From contig NZ_RJVJ01000001.1 of the NCBI RefSeq assembly GCF_003751605.1, forward strand, positions 3,844,001 to 3,908,000: a stretch of DNA of 64,000 bases, in the 5' to 3' direction. The notes beneath the pieces were generated by a model. The model searched no databases. It worked only from the letters and a program-made list of their open reading frames with translations, and had not been told where the DNA came from. A program made the position numbers and the translations under genes. This DNA is from Kitasatospora cineracea. GTDB taxonomy: Bacteria > Actinomycetota > Actinomycetes > Streptomycetales > Streptomycetaceae. Below are positions 15,621 through 25,158 of the stretch, piece after piece (position 1 is the stretch's first letter; each line of letters opens with the position of its first letter).

Positions 15621-17143
15621 CAAGAGGTCGAGCCCCCCTGGGTTCGGGACGGATCCGGCGCGCCGACGGCGGCCGGAGGTTCGGGGCCCGGCCGGGCGGC
15701 GCCCCGCGGGCCCGGCCGGGCCCGGCCGAGCCGCCGTCGCCGCCGCACCGGGCGGTCGGCGGCCGGTCGGGGCACCGCCAGCAGCACCAGGACCAGCGGC
15801 AGCACCTGCACCCGCTCGCGGGACAGGATGCCCATGTTGTTGATGGTCGAGAACGCCCAGCAGAACAGCAGCGTGTACACCACCGTGAAGGCCACGTACG
15901 AGCGCTGGACGAACAGCCTGGGCACCCGGGCCAGTTGCGGCCAGGCCCGGACGAACATCACCAGCAGCGCGAAGCACTCCACCGACTGGATCAGGTTCTG
16001 CACGTTCGACGCCTCGAACGGGAACGGCCGGAACAGCACGCTCACCACCGACACCGGCAGCTTCACCGGATTGAGGCTGAACCCGGGCGCCGGCTCGTCC
16101 GCGGCGGCCGCGTTGATCACCGAGTCGCCCTGCGAGGTGCGCCGCGAGGTCTCCGACAGCACCTGGTTGACCGCGTCCCCGCCGGTGCCGCTGGTCCCGA
16201 AGAACGTCGACACCTGCTGCAGCATCAGCATCACGCCCGCCGCCAGCACCGCCGCCGTCAGCACCGTGCGCAGCGGCCCCAGCGCCGACACCTGCCGCGG
16301 CCGTTGCCGCAGCAGGTACGCCACGCTCAGGCCCGCGCCCGCCAGCACCGTCACGTGCGGGCGCACCATCGCGGTGCCCAGCGAGCCCAGCGCGATGCAC
16401 GCGAACGCCCCGAACCGGCGGTCCAGCAGCCGCGCCACCCCGTACGTAGTCAGGCCCAGGCAGAACATCATCCAGGCGTCCTTGCCGATGCTGGACGGCC
16501 AGAACAGCAGCGAGGGCAGGAAGAACACCAGCTTCGCGTAGCGCCGCGAGTCCGCCTCCGGGAAGGCGATCTGCAGCGCCCGCCAGAAGAACAGCAGCCC
16601 CCAGAAGCCCAGCCAGGAGAACACCAGGAAACCGCCGACCAGGGTCGGCCCGGTGACCGCGTAGACCACACCGGTCACGATGATCACGAAGCCGGTGCCC
16701 GCGACCTTCATCCCCAGGTCGTAGTGCAGGCCGGCGGAGAAGTCGGTGGTGGTCAGGTAGCGGGCCAGCTCGGAGCCCTTCTGGTCGTACATCTTGGCGT
16801 CCGCCGCGCCGCCGTACAGCACGAACGCCATCAGGTAGCGCGGGAAGGCGCAGGCCAGCTTCGCCGCCATCGCCACCATCAGCAGCCGGAACACCCCGCG
16901 CTCCGGGTTGGCCGCCGCCACCCGGGCCAGGACCGGCGTGCCGACCGCCATCAGCGCCGGGGCCACCAGCAGCGCCCCCCAGGTGTCGTACGTGGTGTGC
17001 ACCATCGCCAGCACGAACACCGTCACGTAGCCCAGCACCACCGCCCAGGCCAGCGCGGACGGGCCGCCCCGGCGCAGCGCCGCGTGCAGCCGCGCCGCCG
17101 GGCGGGGGCGGCGCGGACGGCGGGCGGCGAGCAGCGCCGCCAT
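15620..17143 (-). CDS. Polytopic membrane protein, Wzy-like polysaccharide polymerase candidate
   Basis: A 507-residue protein with about ten to twelve hydrophobic segments (for example ALAWAVVLGYVTVFVLAMV near 30-50) and an extended loop around residues 310-360. The pattern FPSLLFWPSSIGKDAW and ERVQVLPLVLVLLA is seen in actinobacterial O-antigen/EPS polymerase-like proteins, which join lipid-linked repeat units outside the membrane. The C-terminal 60 residues are Arg/Pro rich and lie next to the TnpB right end; the stop codon itself sits at the probable element boundary, so the tail may have been altered. ATG 17143 overlaps the stop of the GNAT gene (ATGA). Confidence 0.65.
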   Translation of the reverse strand: MAALLAARRPRRPRPAARLHAALRRGGPSALAWAVVLGYVTVFVLAMVHTTYDTWGALLVAPALMAVGTPVLARVAAANPERGVFRLLMVAMAAKLACAFPRYLMAFVLYGGAADAKMYDQKGSELARYLTTTDFSAGLHYDLGMKVAGTGFVIIVTGVVYAVTGPTLVGGFLVFSWLGFWGLLFFWRALQIAFPEADSRRYAKLVFFLPSLLFWPSSIGKDAWMMFCLGLTTYGVARLLDRRFGAFACIALGSLGTAMVRPHVTVLAGAGLSVAYLLRQRPRQVSALGPLRTVLTAAVLAAGVMLMLQQVSTFFGTSGTGGDAVNQVLSETSRRTSQGDSVINAAAADEPAPGFSLNPVKLPVSVVSVLFRPFPFEASNVQNLIQSVECFALLVMFVRAWPQLARVPRLFVQRSYVAFTVVYTLLFCWAFSTINNMGILSRERVQVLPLVLVLLAVPRPAADRPVRRRRRLGRARPGPRGAARPGPEPPAAVGAPDPSRTQGGSTS

Positions 17144-18189
17144 CAGAAGACCTCCAGGTCGCCGAGGCTGAACCGCCAGTCGGCCAGCGACCGTTCGGCG
17201 GGCAGCGGGCCGGCCGGGGTGCGGGCGGCCAGCACCATCCCGGTGCGCGGCGCCCGCACGCAGCCCGCCCGCAGCGCGGCCGCGGCGGCCTCGGTGCCGG
17301 GGGACAGGTGGGTGGCGGCGTGGTCGCAGCCGGAGGCCGCGGCGGTGCGCAGCAACCGGGCGGCGGCGGCCCGGTCGCCCGGGCGGACGATCAGCTCGGC
17401 CAGCGTGAACTCGGCCAGCGGGCCGCGCCGCCGGGGCCGCCCGAACGCCACCCCGACCAGTTCGCCGCCCCGCTCCACCGTCGCCACCCGGTAGTCCAGG
17501 CCCGGCGCCGCCCCGTACCGCCAGGCCAGGTACTGCGGGGTGCGCACGGTGTGCAGCCGCGGGTCGGCCGCGTCCGCCCGCTCGCGCTCGGCGAGCAGCT
17601 CGGCCAGCTGCGCGGCCGTCCGGGCGTCAGGGGAGGACAACCACCCGGCGGCGGTGGGCAGTTCGCAGCGCGGCGGCCCCGACGGGCCGGGGCGGCGGGC
17701 CAGCGCCGAGCGGGCGCCCCGGGCGAACGACACCGGCCGGGCCACCCGCAGCGCCACCGGGACGCGGCCCAGCTCCCGCCAGCCCATCCGCAGGTAGCCG
17801 GGCAGGCTGCTGCCGTTCGGCGTGTTGAACACCAACTCGGCCTCGCCGCGCACCTGTTCGAGCAGCTCGGTGGTCAGCCCGCGGAAGATCCCGCGGCCCC
17901 GGAAGTCCGGGTGCGTCGCGGTGTCCACCGGCCGCACCGCCCGCACCTCGCGGCCGCCCGCCCCGCGCCAGCACCAGCGCAGGAACAGCCGCACCCCCAC
18001 CACCCGCCCGCCGTCCGTCACCGCGACCAGGCCCGGGCTCGACCCGAACGGGTTCTCCCGGTGCTTCCAGTCGAAGAACTCCGCGCTGCGCCGCCCGGTC
18101 GGGCCGCCCGCCAGCGAAGCCGTCAACAGCTCCAGCACCGCCGGAACGTCCGCCGGCTCCAGCCCGCGGTACGTCAGTCCACCACCCAC
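17143..18189 (-). CDS. GNAT-family N-acetyltransferase in polysaccharide operon
   Basis: A 348-residue protein. The first GNAT half has VRAVRPVDTATHPDFRGRGIFRGLT, where RGRGIF is the acetyl-CoA pyrophosphate loop, followed by VFNTPNGSSLPGYLRMGW, a segment typical of GNATs in exopolysaccharide clusters. The second half (about 220-340) looks like another GNAT fold without the loop. It could acetylate an amino-sugar on the lipid-linked or nucleotide-linked precursor, in line with the DegT aminotransferase of the same operon. The gene lies between the GT4 gene (25-bp gap) and the polymerase gene (four-base overlap). Confidence 0.75.
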   Translation of the reverse strand: MGGGLTYRGLEPADVPAVLELLTASLAGGPTGRRSAEFFDWKHRENPFGSSPGLVAVTDGGRVVGVRLFLRWCWRGAGGREVRAVRPVDTATHPDFRGRGIFRGLTTELLEQVRGEAELVFNTPNGSSLPGYLRMGWRELGRVPVALRVARPVSFARGARSALARRPGPSGPPRCELPTAAGWLSSPDARTAAQLAELLAERERADAADPRLHTVRTPQYLAWRYGAAPGLDYRVATVERGGELVGVAFGRPRRRGPLAEFTLAELIVRPGDRAAAARLLRTAAASGCDHAATHLSPGTEAAAAALRAGCVRAPRTGMVLAARTPAGPLPAERSLADWRFSLGDLEVF

Positions 18190-18214
18190 GTCGTGCTCCG
18201 CCCCACCCGTCGGT

Positions 18215-19303
18215 TCAGTTCGCCAGGACCCGCGCGTACACCCGCTCGACCGCCCGCTGCGCGCCCGCCACGTCGAAGGACGCCGACCGCTCGCGGGCCG
18301 CCGCGCCCATCCGCCCGCGCAGGGCCGGATCGGCCAACTCGCCCAGTGCCGCCGCCAGCCGGGCCGGATCGCCCGGCGGCACCAGCCGGCCCTGCACGCC
18401 GTCGTCCAGGATCTCCGGCACGCCGCCGACCGCCGTCACCACCGACGGCAGGCCCGAGGCCATCGCCTCCATCAGCGCCACCGGCAGGCCCTCCTGACGG
18501 GAGCTCAGGCAGAACACGTCCCAGCCCGGCAGCAGCGCCGGGACGTCCGCGCGCATGCCCGCGAACAGCACGCCGCCGCCCGCCCGGGCCCGCAGCTCGG
18601 CCTCCAGCGGGCCCGACCCGACCAGCACCAGCCGGGCGTCCGGCTCCCGCTCGCGCAGCAGCGCGAACGCCGCCAGCAGCGTCGCCTGGTCCTTCTTCGC
18701 GGTCAGGTTGCCGACCGTGCCGACCACCAACGCGTCCTCCGGCAGCCCGAGCGCGGCCCGCGCCGCGCGCCGCGCCGCCGGGCCGGACGGCGCGCCGCCC
18801 AGGTCCGGCCCGTGGTGCACCACCGAAAGCCACGCGCCCGCCCGCCGCCGCCCGACCCCCGCCGCCACCGCGTGCGACACCGCGATCACCGCGTCGTTGC
18901 GCCCATAGGTGAGCGCGTTCGCCCAGCGGGTCGGCAGCCGGTAGCGCTCCCACAGGTTGTGCTCGGTGTGCACCAGCCGCGGCCGGGGCCGCCCCGCCAG
19001 CAGCCGGGCCGCCACCGCCGGGACCGGCATGTGGGTGTGCACCAGGTCGTAGCGCCGCTCGGCCAGCAGCCGCCGCAGCCGCAGCGGCCAGCGCCGTCCC
19101 GGCGCGCCGCCCAGGCAGTGCACCGGCACGCCCGCCGCCGCCAGGTCCGGCACCAGCGCGTCCTTGTGCGGCAGCACGTACGCCACCTCGATGGCGTACC
19201 GCTCCCGGTCCGCGTGCCGCACGCAGTTCAGCAGCAACTGCTCCGCGCCGCCCCGGCCCAGGCCCTTGGCCAGCCAGAGCACCCGCGCCCGCCCCCCGGT
19301 CAC
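18215..19303 (-). CDS. Glycosyltransferase family 4 (GT-B fold)
   Basis: A 362-residue GT4. The N-terminal acceptor domain opens with RVLWLAKGLGRGGAEQLLLN, the usual G-rich loop with GGAEQ. The C-terminal nucleotide-sugar domain has VVGTVGNLTAKKDQATLL and the retaining EX7E motif in QEGLPVALMEAMASG. It transfers a sugar from an NDP donor to the growing lipid-linked glycan at the inner membrane face. Start GTG 19303 overlaps the stop of the BY-kinase-like gene by four bases, so the two are co-translated. Confidence 0.9.
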   Translation of the reverse strand: MTGGRARVLWLAKGLGRGGAEQLLLNCVRHADRERYAIEVAYVLPHKDALVPDLAAAGVPVHCLGGAPGRRWPLRLRRLLAERRYDLVHTHMPVPAVAARLLAGRPRPRLVHTEHNLWERYRLPTRWANALTYGRNDAVIAVSHAVAAGVGRRRAGAWLSVVHHGPDLGGAPSGPAARRAARAALGLPEDALVVGTVGNLTAKKDQATLLAAFALLREREPDARLVLVGSGPLEAELRARAGGGVLFAGMRADVPALLPGWDVFCLSSRQEGLPVALMEAMASGLPSVVTAVGGVPEILDDGVQGRLVPPGDPARLAAALGELADPALRGRMGAAARERSASFDVAGAQRAVERVYARVLAN

Positions 19304-21165
19304 CGCTCCTCGCCCAGCCGCAGCTGCAGCGTGGTCTCCACCGGCTCCTCCGGCGGCAGCTCGGCCGGCCGGCGGCCCCAGCTCGCCGCCCGGTCCCGCC
19401 GGTCGGCGTCCTCGCCCCGGCCGCCCTCGCCGTACACCGGCTCGCGCCGCCGGGTGTCCGCCGCCCGCTGGTGCTCGGCCCGGCCCGGCTCGGCCCGCCG
19501 CGGCTCCGGCCGCTGCGGCCCGGCCGCCGCCGGACGCGGCAGCTCCGCCCGCTCCGGCGCCGGACCCAGCGGCGCCCGCCCGCCCGGCCGCCCCGGCCGC
19601 AGCCGCGGCGAACGGTTGCGCCGCCCGGTGGCGACCTCCGCGCCCAGCAGCGCCACCCCCGCCACCGGCACCCCGGTGCGGGCCAGCAGCTCGGACACCC
19701 GGTCCGCCTCCTCCGGGCGGACGTTGCCCGCCATCACCGTCACCAGCACCGCGTCCGCGTGCCGCACCAGGTCGTACGCGTCGTTGGCGTTCAGCAGCGG
19801 CGAGGAGTCGATCAGCACCACGTCCGCGTGCCGCCGGGCCAGCGCCAGCACCTCCGCGGCGCGCAGCACCAGCGCCGCCGGGTACGCGGTGGCGTGGCCG
19901 CCCGCGATCAGCGCCACGTTCGGCACCCGGGTCGGCCGGATCAGCTCCACCAGCGAGGCCGGCTGCTCCCCGGACAGCAGCTCCGCCATGCCCGGGCCCT
20001 CGTCCAGCCCGAAGTGCGCGTTCAGCTCCGGCTGCCGGAAGTCGCAGTCCAGCACCAGCACCTGACGGCCCGTCTCGCCCAGCGCCGCCGCCAGGTTCGC
20101 CACCGTGGTGGTCCGCCCGTCGCCCGAACGCCCCGACATCACCAGCACCACCGGCGCCGGCTCCACCGCCCGCCGCACCCGCCGCTCGTCCTGGTCCAGG
20201 CCGCCCTGCCCGAACTGCGCGGACAGCGCCTCCGGGCCGGTCAGCAGCAGCGTCGAGCGCAGCGAGCGGAACGCCTCGGTCGCCGGGTCCGCCGGCCGGG
20301 CCGTCACCAGCGGCTCGCGCAGCCGCCGCAACCGCCGCGACAGGACCGGGATCTCGCCGACCACCGGCAGGTTGAACGCCTCCTCGACGCCGTCCCGGGT
20401 GCGCAGCCGGGTGTCCATCCGGGACAGCATCAGCGCCGCCACCACGCCCAGCGCCAGGCCCAGCACCACCGCCAGCGCCAGGCGCACCCCGCGGGTCGGC
20501 GAGGTCAGCAGGCTGCCGCCGAGCTCCTTGGTGTCGATCGAACCCCACTGCTGGATCGCGTCGGTCTGGCTGTAGTTCTGCAGGTCGGCGATGGCCCCGA
20601 GGGTCTTGGTCAGCGCCGCCGTCGCCGTCGACAGCTGCGGCTGCAGCTTGGCCTGATCGCTCGCGTTGGCCCTGCTGAACGACTTCTGCAGGTCGTCCAG
20701 CTGCGCCTGCTGGGCGTCCGCCTGGGTGCGCAGCCGCTTGATCGACTCGTCGGCGCTCTTGCGCGACTCCTGGGCGTAGCCGGTGATCGTCGCCTCCGAC
20801 AGCGCCGCCGCCAGGTCCGCGCAGGACTGCTGGGTCGGGCCGGTGGTGGTGAACAGCAGCATCTGGGTGGACTCCGCCGCCACCGTCCGGCGCGCGGTCA
20901 GCGCCGCCACGTCCGTCAGGTGCAGCTTCTGCGCCGCCGCCGTGGTCACCGCCGACCCCTGCGCGTACGACAGCACCTGGTCGGCCCGCACGGTGTCCGC
21001 CGCGCCCGCCACCGGCGTGATCGCCACCTTGCACTGCCACTTGCCGTTGTCCACGGCGTCACCGGCCGGCGTCAGCAGGTACCCCACGACCAGCGCGGCC
21101 GCCGTGCAGGCCGCCAGCAGCCGCCAGTACCGCCGCAGAACGGTGAACAGATTTGCCGGTTCCAC
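19300..21165 (-). CDS. Wzz/BY-kinase-like polysaccharide chain-length protein with altered Walker A
   Basis: A 621-residue protein. It has two membrane helices (about 16-32 and 228-247) flanking an extracytoplasmic coiled-coil Wzz-type domain, then a CpsD-like P-loop domain. The Walker A motif reads GRSGDGR-TT (345-353), so the invariant Lys is Arg351. Walker A' is DCD (373-375) and the Walker B-like segment is LIDSS (451-455). The C-terminal 110 residues are Arg/Pro/Ala rich with only one Tyr (EPVYGEGG), not the Tyr cluster autophosphorylated in BY-kinases. A structural chain-length role without kinase activity is plausible. Start GTG 21165 is preceded by GAGGGGAA. First gene of the minus-strand polysaccharide operon. 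Confidence 0.8.
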   Translation of the reverse strand: MEPANLFTVLRRYWRLLAACTAAALVVGYLLTPAGDAVDNGKWQCKVAITPVAGAADTVRADQVLSYAQGSAVTTAAAQKLHLTDVAALTARRTVAAESTQMLLFTTTGPTQQSCADLAAALSEATITGYAQESRKSADESIKRLRTQADAQQAQLDDLQKSFSRANASDQAKLQPQLSTATAALTKTLGAIADLQNYSQTDAIQQWGSIDTKELGGSLLTSPTRGVRLALAVVLGLALGVVAALMLSRMDTRLRTRDGVEEAFNLPVVGEIPVLSRRLRRLREPLVTARPADPATEAFRSLRSTLLLTGPEALSAQFGQGGLDQDERRVRRAVEPAPVVLVMSGRSGDGRTTTVANLAAALGETGRQVLVLDCDFRQPELNAHFGLDEGPGMAELLSGEQPASLVELIRPTRVPNVALIAGGHATAYPAALVLRAAEVLALARRHADVVLIDSSPLLNANDAYDLVRHADAVLVTVMAGNVRPEEADRVSELLARTGVPVAGVALLGAEVATGRRNRSPRLRPGRPGGRAPLGPAPERAELPRPAAAGPQRPEPRRAEPGRAEHQRAADTRRREPVYGEGGRGEDADRRDRAASWGRRPAELPPEEPVETTLQLRLGEER

Positions 21166-21561
21166 CGGTTGGTTCCCCTCGCCTCGTCACGGTGCCCACG
21201 CGCCCACGGCCGCACCCGCCCCATGGGCGGCGCGCATCGGTACGGCCGGCCCGGCCACCCCGGACCTCGGATCCCCCGGGAACGGCACCGGACCCCGGCC
21301 CCGTACGCGCCCCCGGCTGCGGCGGAAAGAAAAAGTCGAAACGAACGAGGCCGCCCCCACGGCCCTCCCCTGCGCCCGATGCTTCCCGCCCCGGACCTGC
21401 GGCGCAAGCACTTTGGCCATACTGACACCTGCCGTTGGGCCGAATCCGGACGCCCGTACCCGAACTGACGAACGGTCATCAAAAGCCCGCACGGGACGGA
21501 CCGGAGGGCCGGCGGCCCGCCCGGCCCGCCCGCCCGCCGTCAGGCCGGTGCCCGCCCGCCG
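21166..21561. other. Intergenic region with probable promoter of the polysaccharide operon
   Basis: This 396-bp gap lies between two minus-strand genes. It contains the window's more A-rich stretches for this region (GAAAGAAAAAGTCGAAACG at about 21325-21343) and GGTCATCAAAAGCCC near 21475. The operon starting at 21165 probably has its promoter here, read leftward. The open frames in it are shadows with poor codon use. Confidence 0.45.
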
Positions 21562-22701
21562 TCAGGACAGTGCGCGCCCGTAGAACTCCACCATCCGCGC
21601 CGACACCCGCTCCAGCGTGTACCCGGCCAGGAAGCGCGCCCGCGCCGCCTCCGCCCGCACCAGCGCCTCCCCGCGCCCCTCCAGCACCCGCACCAGCGCC
21701 CCCGCCAACGCCTCCGGCCGCTGCGGCGGCACCAGCAGCGCGCACTCCTCCCCGCCGCCCACCGTCTCCCGCAGCGCCGGCACGTCCGCGCACACCAGCG
21801 GCACCCCCACCCCCATCGCCTCCAGCGCCGCACTCCCCAGCCCCTCCCAGCGCGACGGCACCGCGCACACCTCCACCGCCGCCATCAGGTCGAACACGTC
21901 GTCCCGCGGCCCCAGGAACCGCACGCCGCCCGTCCGCTCCGCCAACCCCTCCAACCGGGCCGTCTCCGCCCCCCGGCTGCCCGCCAGCAGCAGCACCGCG
22001 TCCGGCCGCGCCGCCCGCACCCGCGGCCACGCCGACACCAGCACGTCCAACCCCTTCTGGTACTGCTGCCGGGCCGCCGCCAGCACCACCGGCACCTCCT
22101 CCGCCAGCCCCAGCGCCCCCCGCACCGCCGCCCGCCGCTCCGCCGTCACCCGCCCCAGCGCCAGCGGGTCCCGCCCCCGCGGCACCACCTCGATCCGCCG
22201 CCGCGCCACCCGCAACCGGGCCGCCATCACCTCCGCCACGTGCTCCGTCAACGCGTGGAACCGCCGCACCCCCCGCGCCGTCACCGCGTCCACCGCCTGC
22301 GCCGCCCGCACCTTCCACGGACTCAACCCCCGCGCGTGCACGTGCTCCGGCCCGTACGCCGAGTTCACCAGGCTCGACACCACCGGCACCCGCGCCGCGA
22401 ACGCCGCCGACCGCCCCAGCACGTCCGACTCGTACAACGTCGTGTGCACCAGGTCCGGCCGCAACCCCCGGAACAACCCCCGCAACCCCGCCACCCGCGC
22501 CCCCCGCGAACCCCCCGGCACCGGGTGCACCCCCGCCCCCGCCGCCGCCAACTCCCGCTGGAACCCGCCCGGCGACTCCTTCAGGAACGCCACGTGCAAC
22601 TCCACCCCCGCCCGCACCAGCAGCGGAGCCATCGCCACCAACCCCTGCTCCGCACCCCCCACCCGGCTCACACTGTCGATCACGTACACCACGCGCACCA
22701 C
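21562..22701 (-). CDS. Glycosyltransferase family 4
   Basis: A 379-residue GT-B glycosyltransferase. Its N-terminus is VRVVYVIDSVSRVGGAEQGLVAMAPLL with the G-rich acceptor loop. The C-terminal donor domain has VVLAAARQQYQKGLDVLVSAW and the EX7E motif in RWEGLGSAALEAMGVG. It is upstream of the Wzz/BY-kinase-like gene on the same strand but 396 bp away. It is divergent from the next glycosyltransferase gene, with 151 bp between the starts. Sugar specificity cannot be told. Confidence 0.88.
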   Translation of the reverse strand: MVRVVYVIDSVSRVGGAEQGLVAMAPLLVRAGVELHVAFLKESPGGFQRELAAAGAGVHPVPGGSRGARVAGLRGLFRGLRPDLVHTTLYESDVLGRSAAFAARVPVVSSLVNSAYGPEHVHARGLSPWKVRAAQAVDAVTARGVRRFHALTEHVAEVMAARLRVARRRIEVVPRGRDPLALGRVTAERRAAVRGALGLAEEVPVVLAAARQQYQKGLDVLVSAWPRVRAARPDAVLLLAGSRGAETARLEGLAERTGGVRFLGPRDDVFDLMAAVEVCAVPSRWEGLGSAALEAMGVGVPLVCADVPALRETVGGGEECALLVPPQRPEALAGALVRVLEGRGEALVRAEAARARFLAGYTLERVSARMVEFYGRALS

Positions 22702-22852
22702 AGCGACCCCCTCGCCCGACCCGCCCCCCGACCGCCGCCCAGCATCCCAGCCCGCCCCGCCCCCCGTCCCCCGAACCCCCGGAAAGCCCGTGCTGCCACG
22801 GGCTTTTGAACATCAGCGCCCCCCGCCAGCCCCTGCTCGATATGGTCACGCC

Positions 22853-23920
22853 ATGGCCGACCCCCGGGTACTCCACGTCATCACCGACCCCAGGGCCCGC
22901 GGCGCCCAACGCCTCGCCCACGACCTGCACGGGGAACTGCTGCGCCGCGGCCAGCCCTCCGCCCTGGCCGCCCTGCACCCGCACCCCGACGCCGACCCCG
23001 CCGCCGCCGTCCCCGTCCTCGGCCCGTCCCGCCACCACCCCGCCACCCTGCGGGCGCTGCGGCGGGCCGCCGCCCGGGCCGACGTGGTGGTCGCGCACGG
23101 CTCCTCCACCCTCCAGGCGTGCGCGCTGGGGCTGTTCGCCGCCCGCACCCCCTTCGTCTACGTGAACATCGGCGACCCCCGGCACTGGACCGCCACCCCG
23201 CTGCGCCGCCTGCGGGTGGGCGCGTTCCTGCACCGGGCGGCGGCCGTCGCCGCGATCTCCCCGCACGCCGTCGAGGTGCTGCGCACCCGGTTCCGGCTGC
23301 CCGCCCGCCGACTGCGCACCCTCCCCAACGCCCGCCCCGCCGACCGCTTCCGGCCCGCCGCCGACCCCGCCGACCGGGCCGCCGCCCGCGCGGCCCTCGG
23401 CCTGCCCGCCGACGCCCCGCTGATCGCCTGGGTCGGCGCGCTCAGCCCGGAGAAGCGCCCCGACCTGGCGCTCGCCGCGCACGCCCTGCTCCCGGCGGAC
23501 GTGCACCTCGCGCTGGCCGGCGAGGGCCCGCTGCGGACCGGTCTGGCCCCGGGCCCGCGCACCCACCTGCTCGGCCCGCTGGCCGACCCGGCCCCGCTCT
23601 ACCGGGCCGCCGACCTGCTGCTGCTGACCAGCGACTCCGAGGGCGTCCCGGGCGTGCTGATCGAGGCCGCACTGGCCGCCGTCCCGGCCGTGGCCACCGA
23701 CGTCGGCTGGGTCTCGGACGTGGTGCGCCCCGGCGAGGGCGGCCTGCTGGTCCCGCCCGGCGACCCGGCCGCGCTGGCCGCCGCCCTGCGCACCCTGCTC
23801 GCCGCCGACCGCACCCGCTACGCGGCGGCCGCCCGGGCGCACGCCCTGGCCCACTTCGACCTCGCCCCGGTCACCACCGCCTGGCAGCACCTGCTGCGCG
23901 AAGTCGCCCGCCCGCGCTGA
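22853..23920 (+). CDS. Glycosyltransferase family 4
   Basis: A 355-residue GT4 starting at ATG 22853 (MADPRVLHVITDPRARGAQRLAHDL). The donor domain contains LIAWVGALSPEKRPDLALAAHALL and the EX7E segment in DSEGVPGVLIEAAL. It is rich in Ala/Arg and slightly short for the family but complete. Divergently transcribed from the neighbouring GT4, so the two may share a control region. Probably one of the several transferases that assemble the surface glycan. Confidence 0.87.
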   Translation: MADPRVLHVITDPRARGAQRLAHDLHGELLRRGQPSALAALHPHPDADPAAAVPVLGPSRHHPATLRALRRAAARADVVVAHGSSTLQACALGLFAARTPFVYVNIGDPRHWTATPLRRLRVGAFLHRAAAVAAISPHAVEVLRTRFRLPARRLRTLPNARPADRFRPAADPADRAAARAALGLPADAPLIAWVGALSPEKRPDLALAAHALLPADVHLALAGEGPLRTGLAPGPRTHLLGPLADPAPLYRAADLLLLTSDSEGVPGVLIEAALAAVPAVATDVGWVSDVVRPGEGGLLVPPGDPAALAAALRTLLAADRTRYAAAARAHALAHFDLAPVTTAWQHLLREVARPR

Positions 23921-24147
23921 CCGGCGCCCCTGCCCCGCACTCCCGGTAGCGTCACGGCCGGAACCCGGCGGGTGCACGAACCACCCGTCGCCGGAAAGGC
24001 GCCTGACGGAGCGTCCGGCCTCCCGTGTAACGGCCCGTGTAACAGCGCTGTACCGGACGTTCCGGCCCGCAACCGCCCGATAGCCGGACGCCGTGGTGAT
24101 GCTTGCCGCCGACCGGCGGCCACCGCAGCACACCGCAGGAGTCCGAG

Positions 24148-24870
24148 ATGAACGTTCGCAAGCCCGTCGCCCTGGCCGCCCTCGCCGCCTGCGCCGTCCT
24201 GGCGCTGACGGCCTGTGACCCCGAGGACAGCGGCAGCGCGGCCCCGGCCGCCTCCACCGCGGCGAGCGCCCCCGGCGCCGCCCCGGCCGCCTCCACCGCC
24301 CCGTCCGGCGGCACCGGCGGCAGCACCGCCGCCCCCGCCGGGAACACCGGCGGCACCGGCGGCACGGTCGCCGCCGACATGCCGATCTGCGGCAACTCCG
24401 AGAAGGAGAGCGACGTCAAGGCCGAGCTGACGCTCGACAAGAGCGCCGACCCGCGGGTCAACGGCATCATCAAGCTGACCAACACCAGCGGCCACGACTG
24501 CGTCGTCTACGGCGGCCCCGACCTGCGGATCAACCACGTGCCCACCACCTTCATGAAGCTCAAGAGCGGCGTCCTGGGCGCCGGCAGCTTCGCCACCGAC
24601 AAGGCGCACGGCACCGTGCTGCGCCCGGGCGTCCCGGTCTACCAGGCCGTCAGCTGGCTCTCCTCGCCGCCGGTCGCCGCCAACGCCACCTGCGCCACCG
24701 GCGACGTGCTGGAACTGGTCCGCAACGGCGAGGTGCTCGCCCTGCAGATGCAGGTCAAGGACGGCCGCTACTGCCCGATCGCCGAGGAGGGCTCCGACCA
24801 GATCCAGATCGGCGTCCCGAAGGCCGGCGAGGCCGAGGCCCGCGCCCAGTGGAAGCACGACGGCAAGTAA
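24148..24870 (+). CDS. Lipoprotein with DUF4232-like domain
   Basis: A 240-residue secreted lipoprotein: signal peptide MNVRKPVALAALAACAVLALTAC with lipobox LTAC, then a low-complexity Ala/Ser/Gly/Thr linker (about residues 28-75), then a beta-rich domain with LTNTSGHDCVVYGGPDLRI and LRPGVPVYQAVSW that resembles DUF4232, a cell-wall-facing actinobacterial domain of unknown function. Four Cys in the mature domain may form disulfides; a DsbA-like protein is encoded next. Directly repeated CCCGTGTAAC at 24022-24045 and CACCGCAG just upstream may be regulatory. Confidence 0.75.
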   Translation: MNVRKPVALAALAACAVLALTACDPEDSGSAAPAASTAASAPGAAPAASTAPSGGTGGSTAAPAGNTGGTGGTVAADMPICGNSEKESDVKAELTLDKSADPRVNGIIKLTNTSGHDCVVYGGPDLRINHVPTTFMKLKSGVLGAGSFATDKAHGTVLRPGVPVYQAVSWLSSPPVAANATCATGDVLELVRNGEVLALQMQVKDGRYCPIAEEGSDQIQIGVPKAGEAEARAQWKHDGK

Positions 24871-24950
24871 CCGGCCGTCCCCCGACGCAGGTGGGCGCCG
24901 GAGCGGGGGCGCGCCCGCCCACCGGAGCCGAGGGGGCCGAGCACCGCGGC

Positions 24951-25031
24951 CGCGACAGCCGCGACAGCCGCAGCAGCCGCGACAGCTGCGACAGCCAGGA
25001 CGGCCAAGACGGCCGGGACGGCCGGGACTTC
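24951..25031. repeat. Degenerate 9-bp tandem repeat
   Basis: Nine consecutive 9-bp units of the type CGCGACAGC grade into CGGGACGGC across 24951-25031, beginning about 80 bp after the lipoprotein stop. A hairpin with GGTGGGCG / CGCCCACC arms precedes it and may be the terminator. Confidence 0.8.
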
Positions 25032-25158
25032 GAACGCCCGACGCCCGTTCGAACCGCCGTGCCACCGGGCTGCTCCGATCCGGCGAACATCCGGCGAATT
25101 CCGCCGTCCGGGGCCCGATCGCCTGGAACGCCGCATCCCGGCCTGCCAGTCTGCCGGG

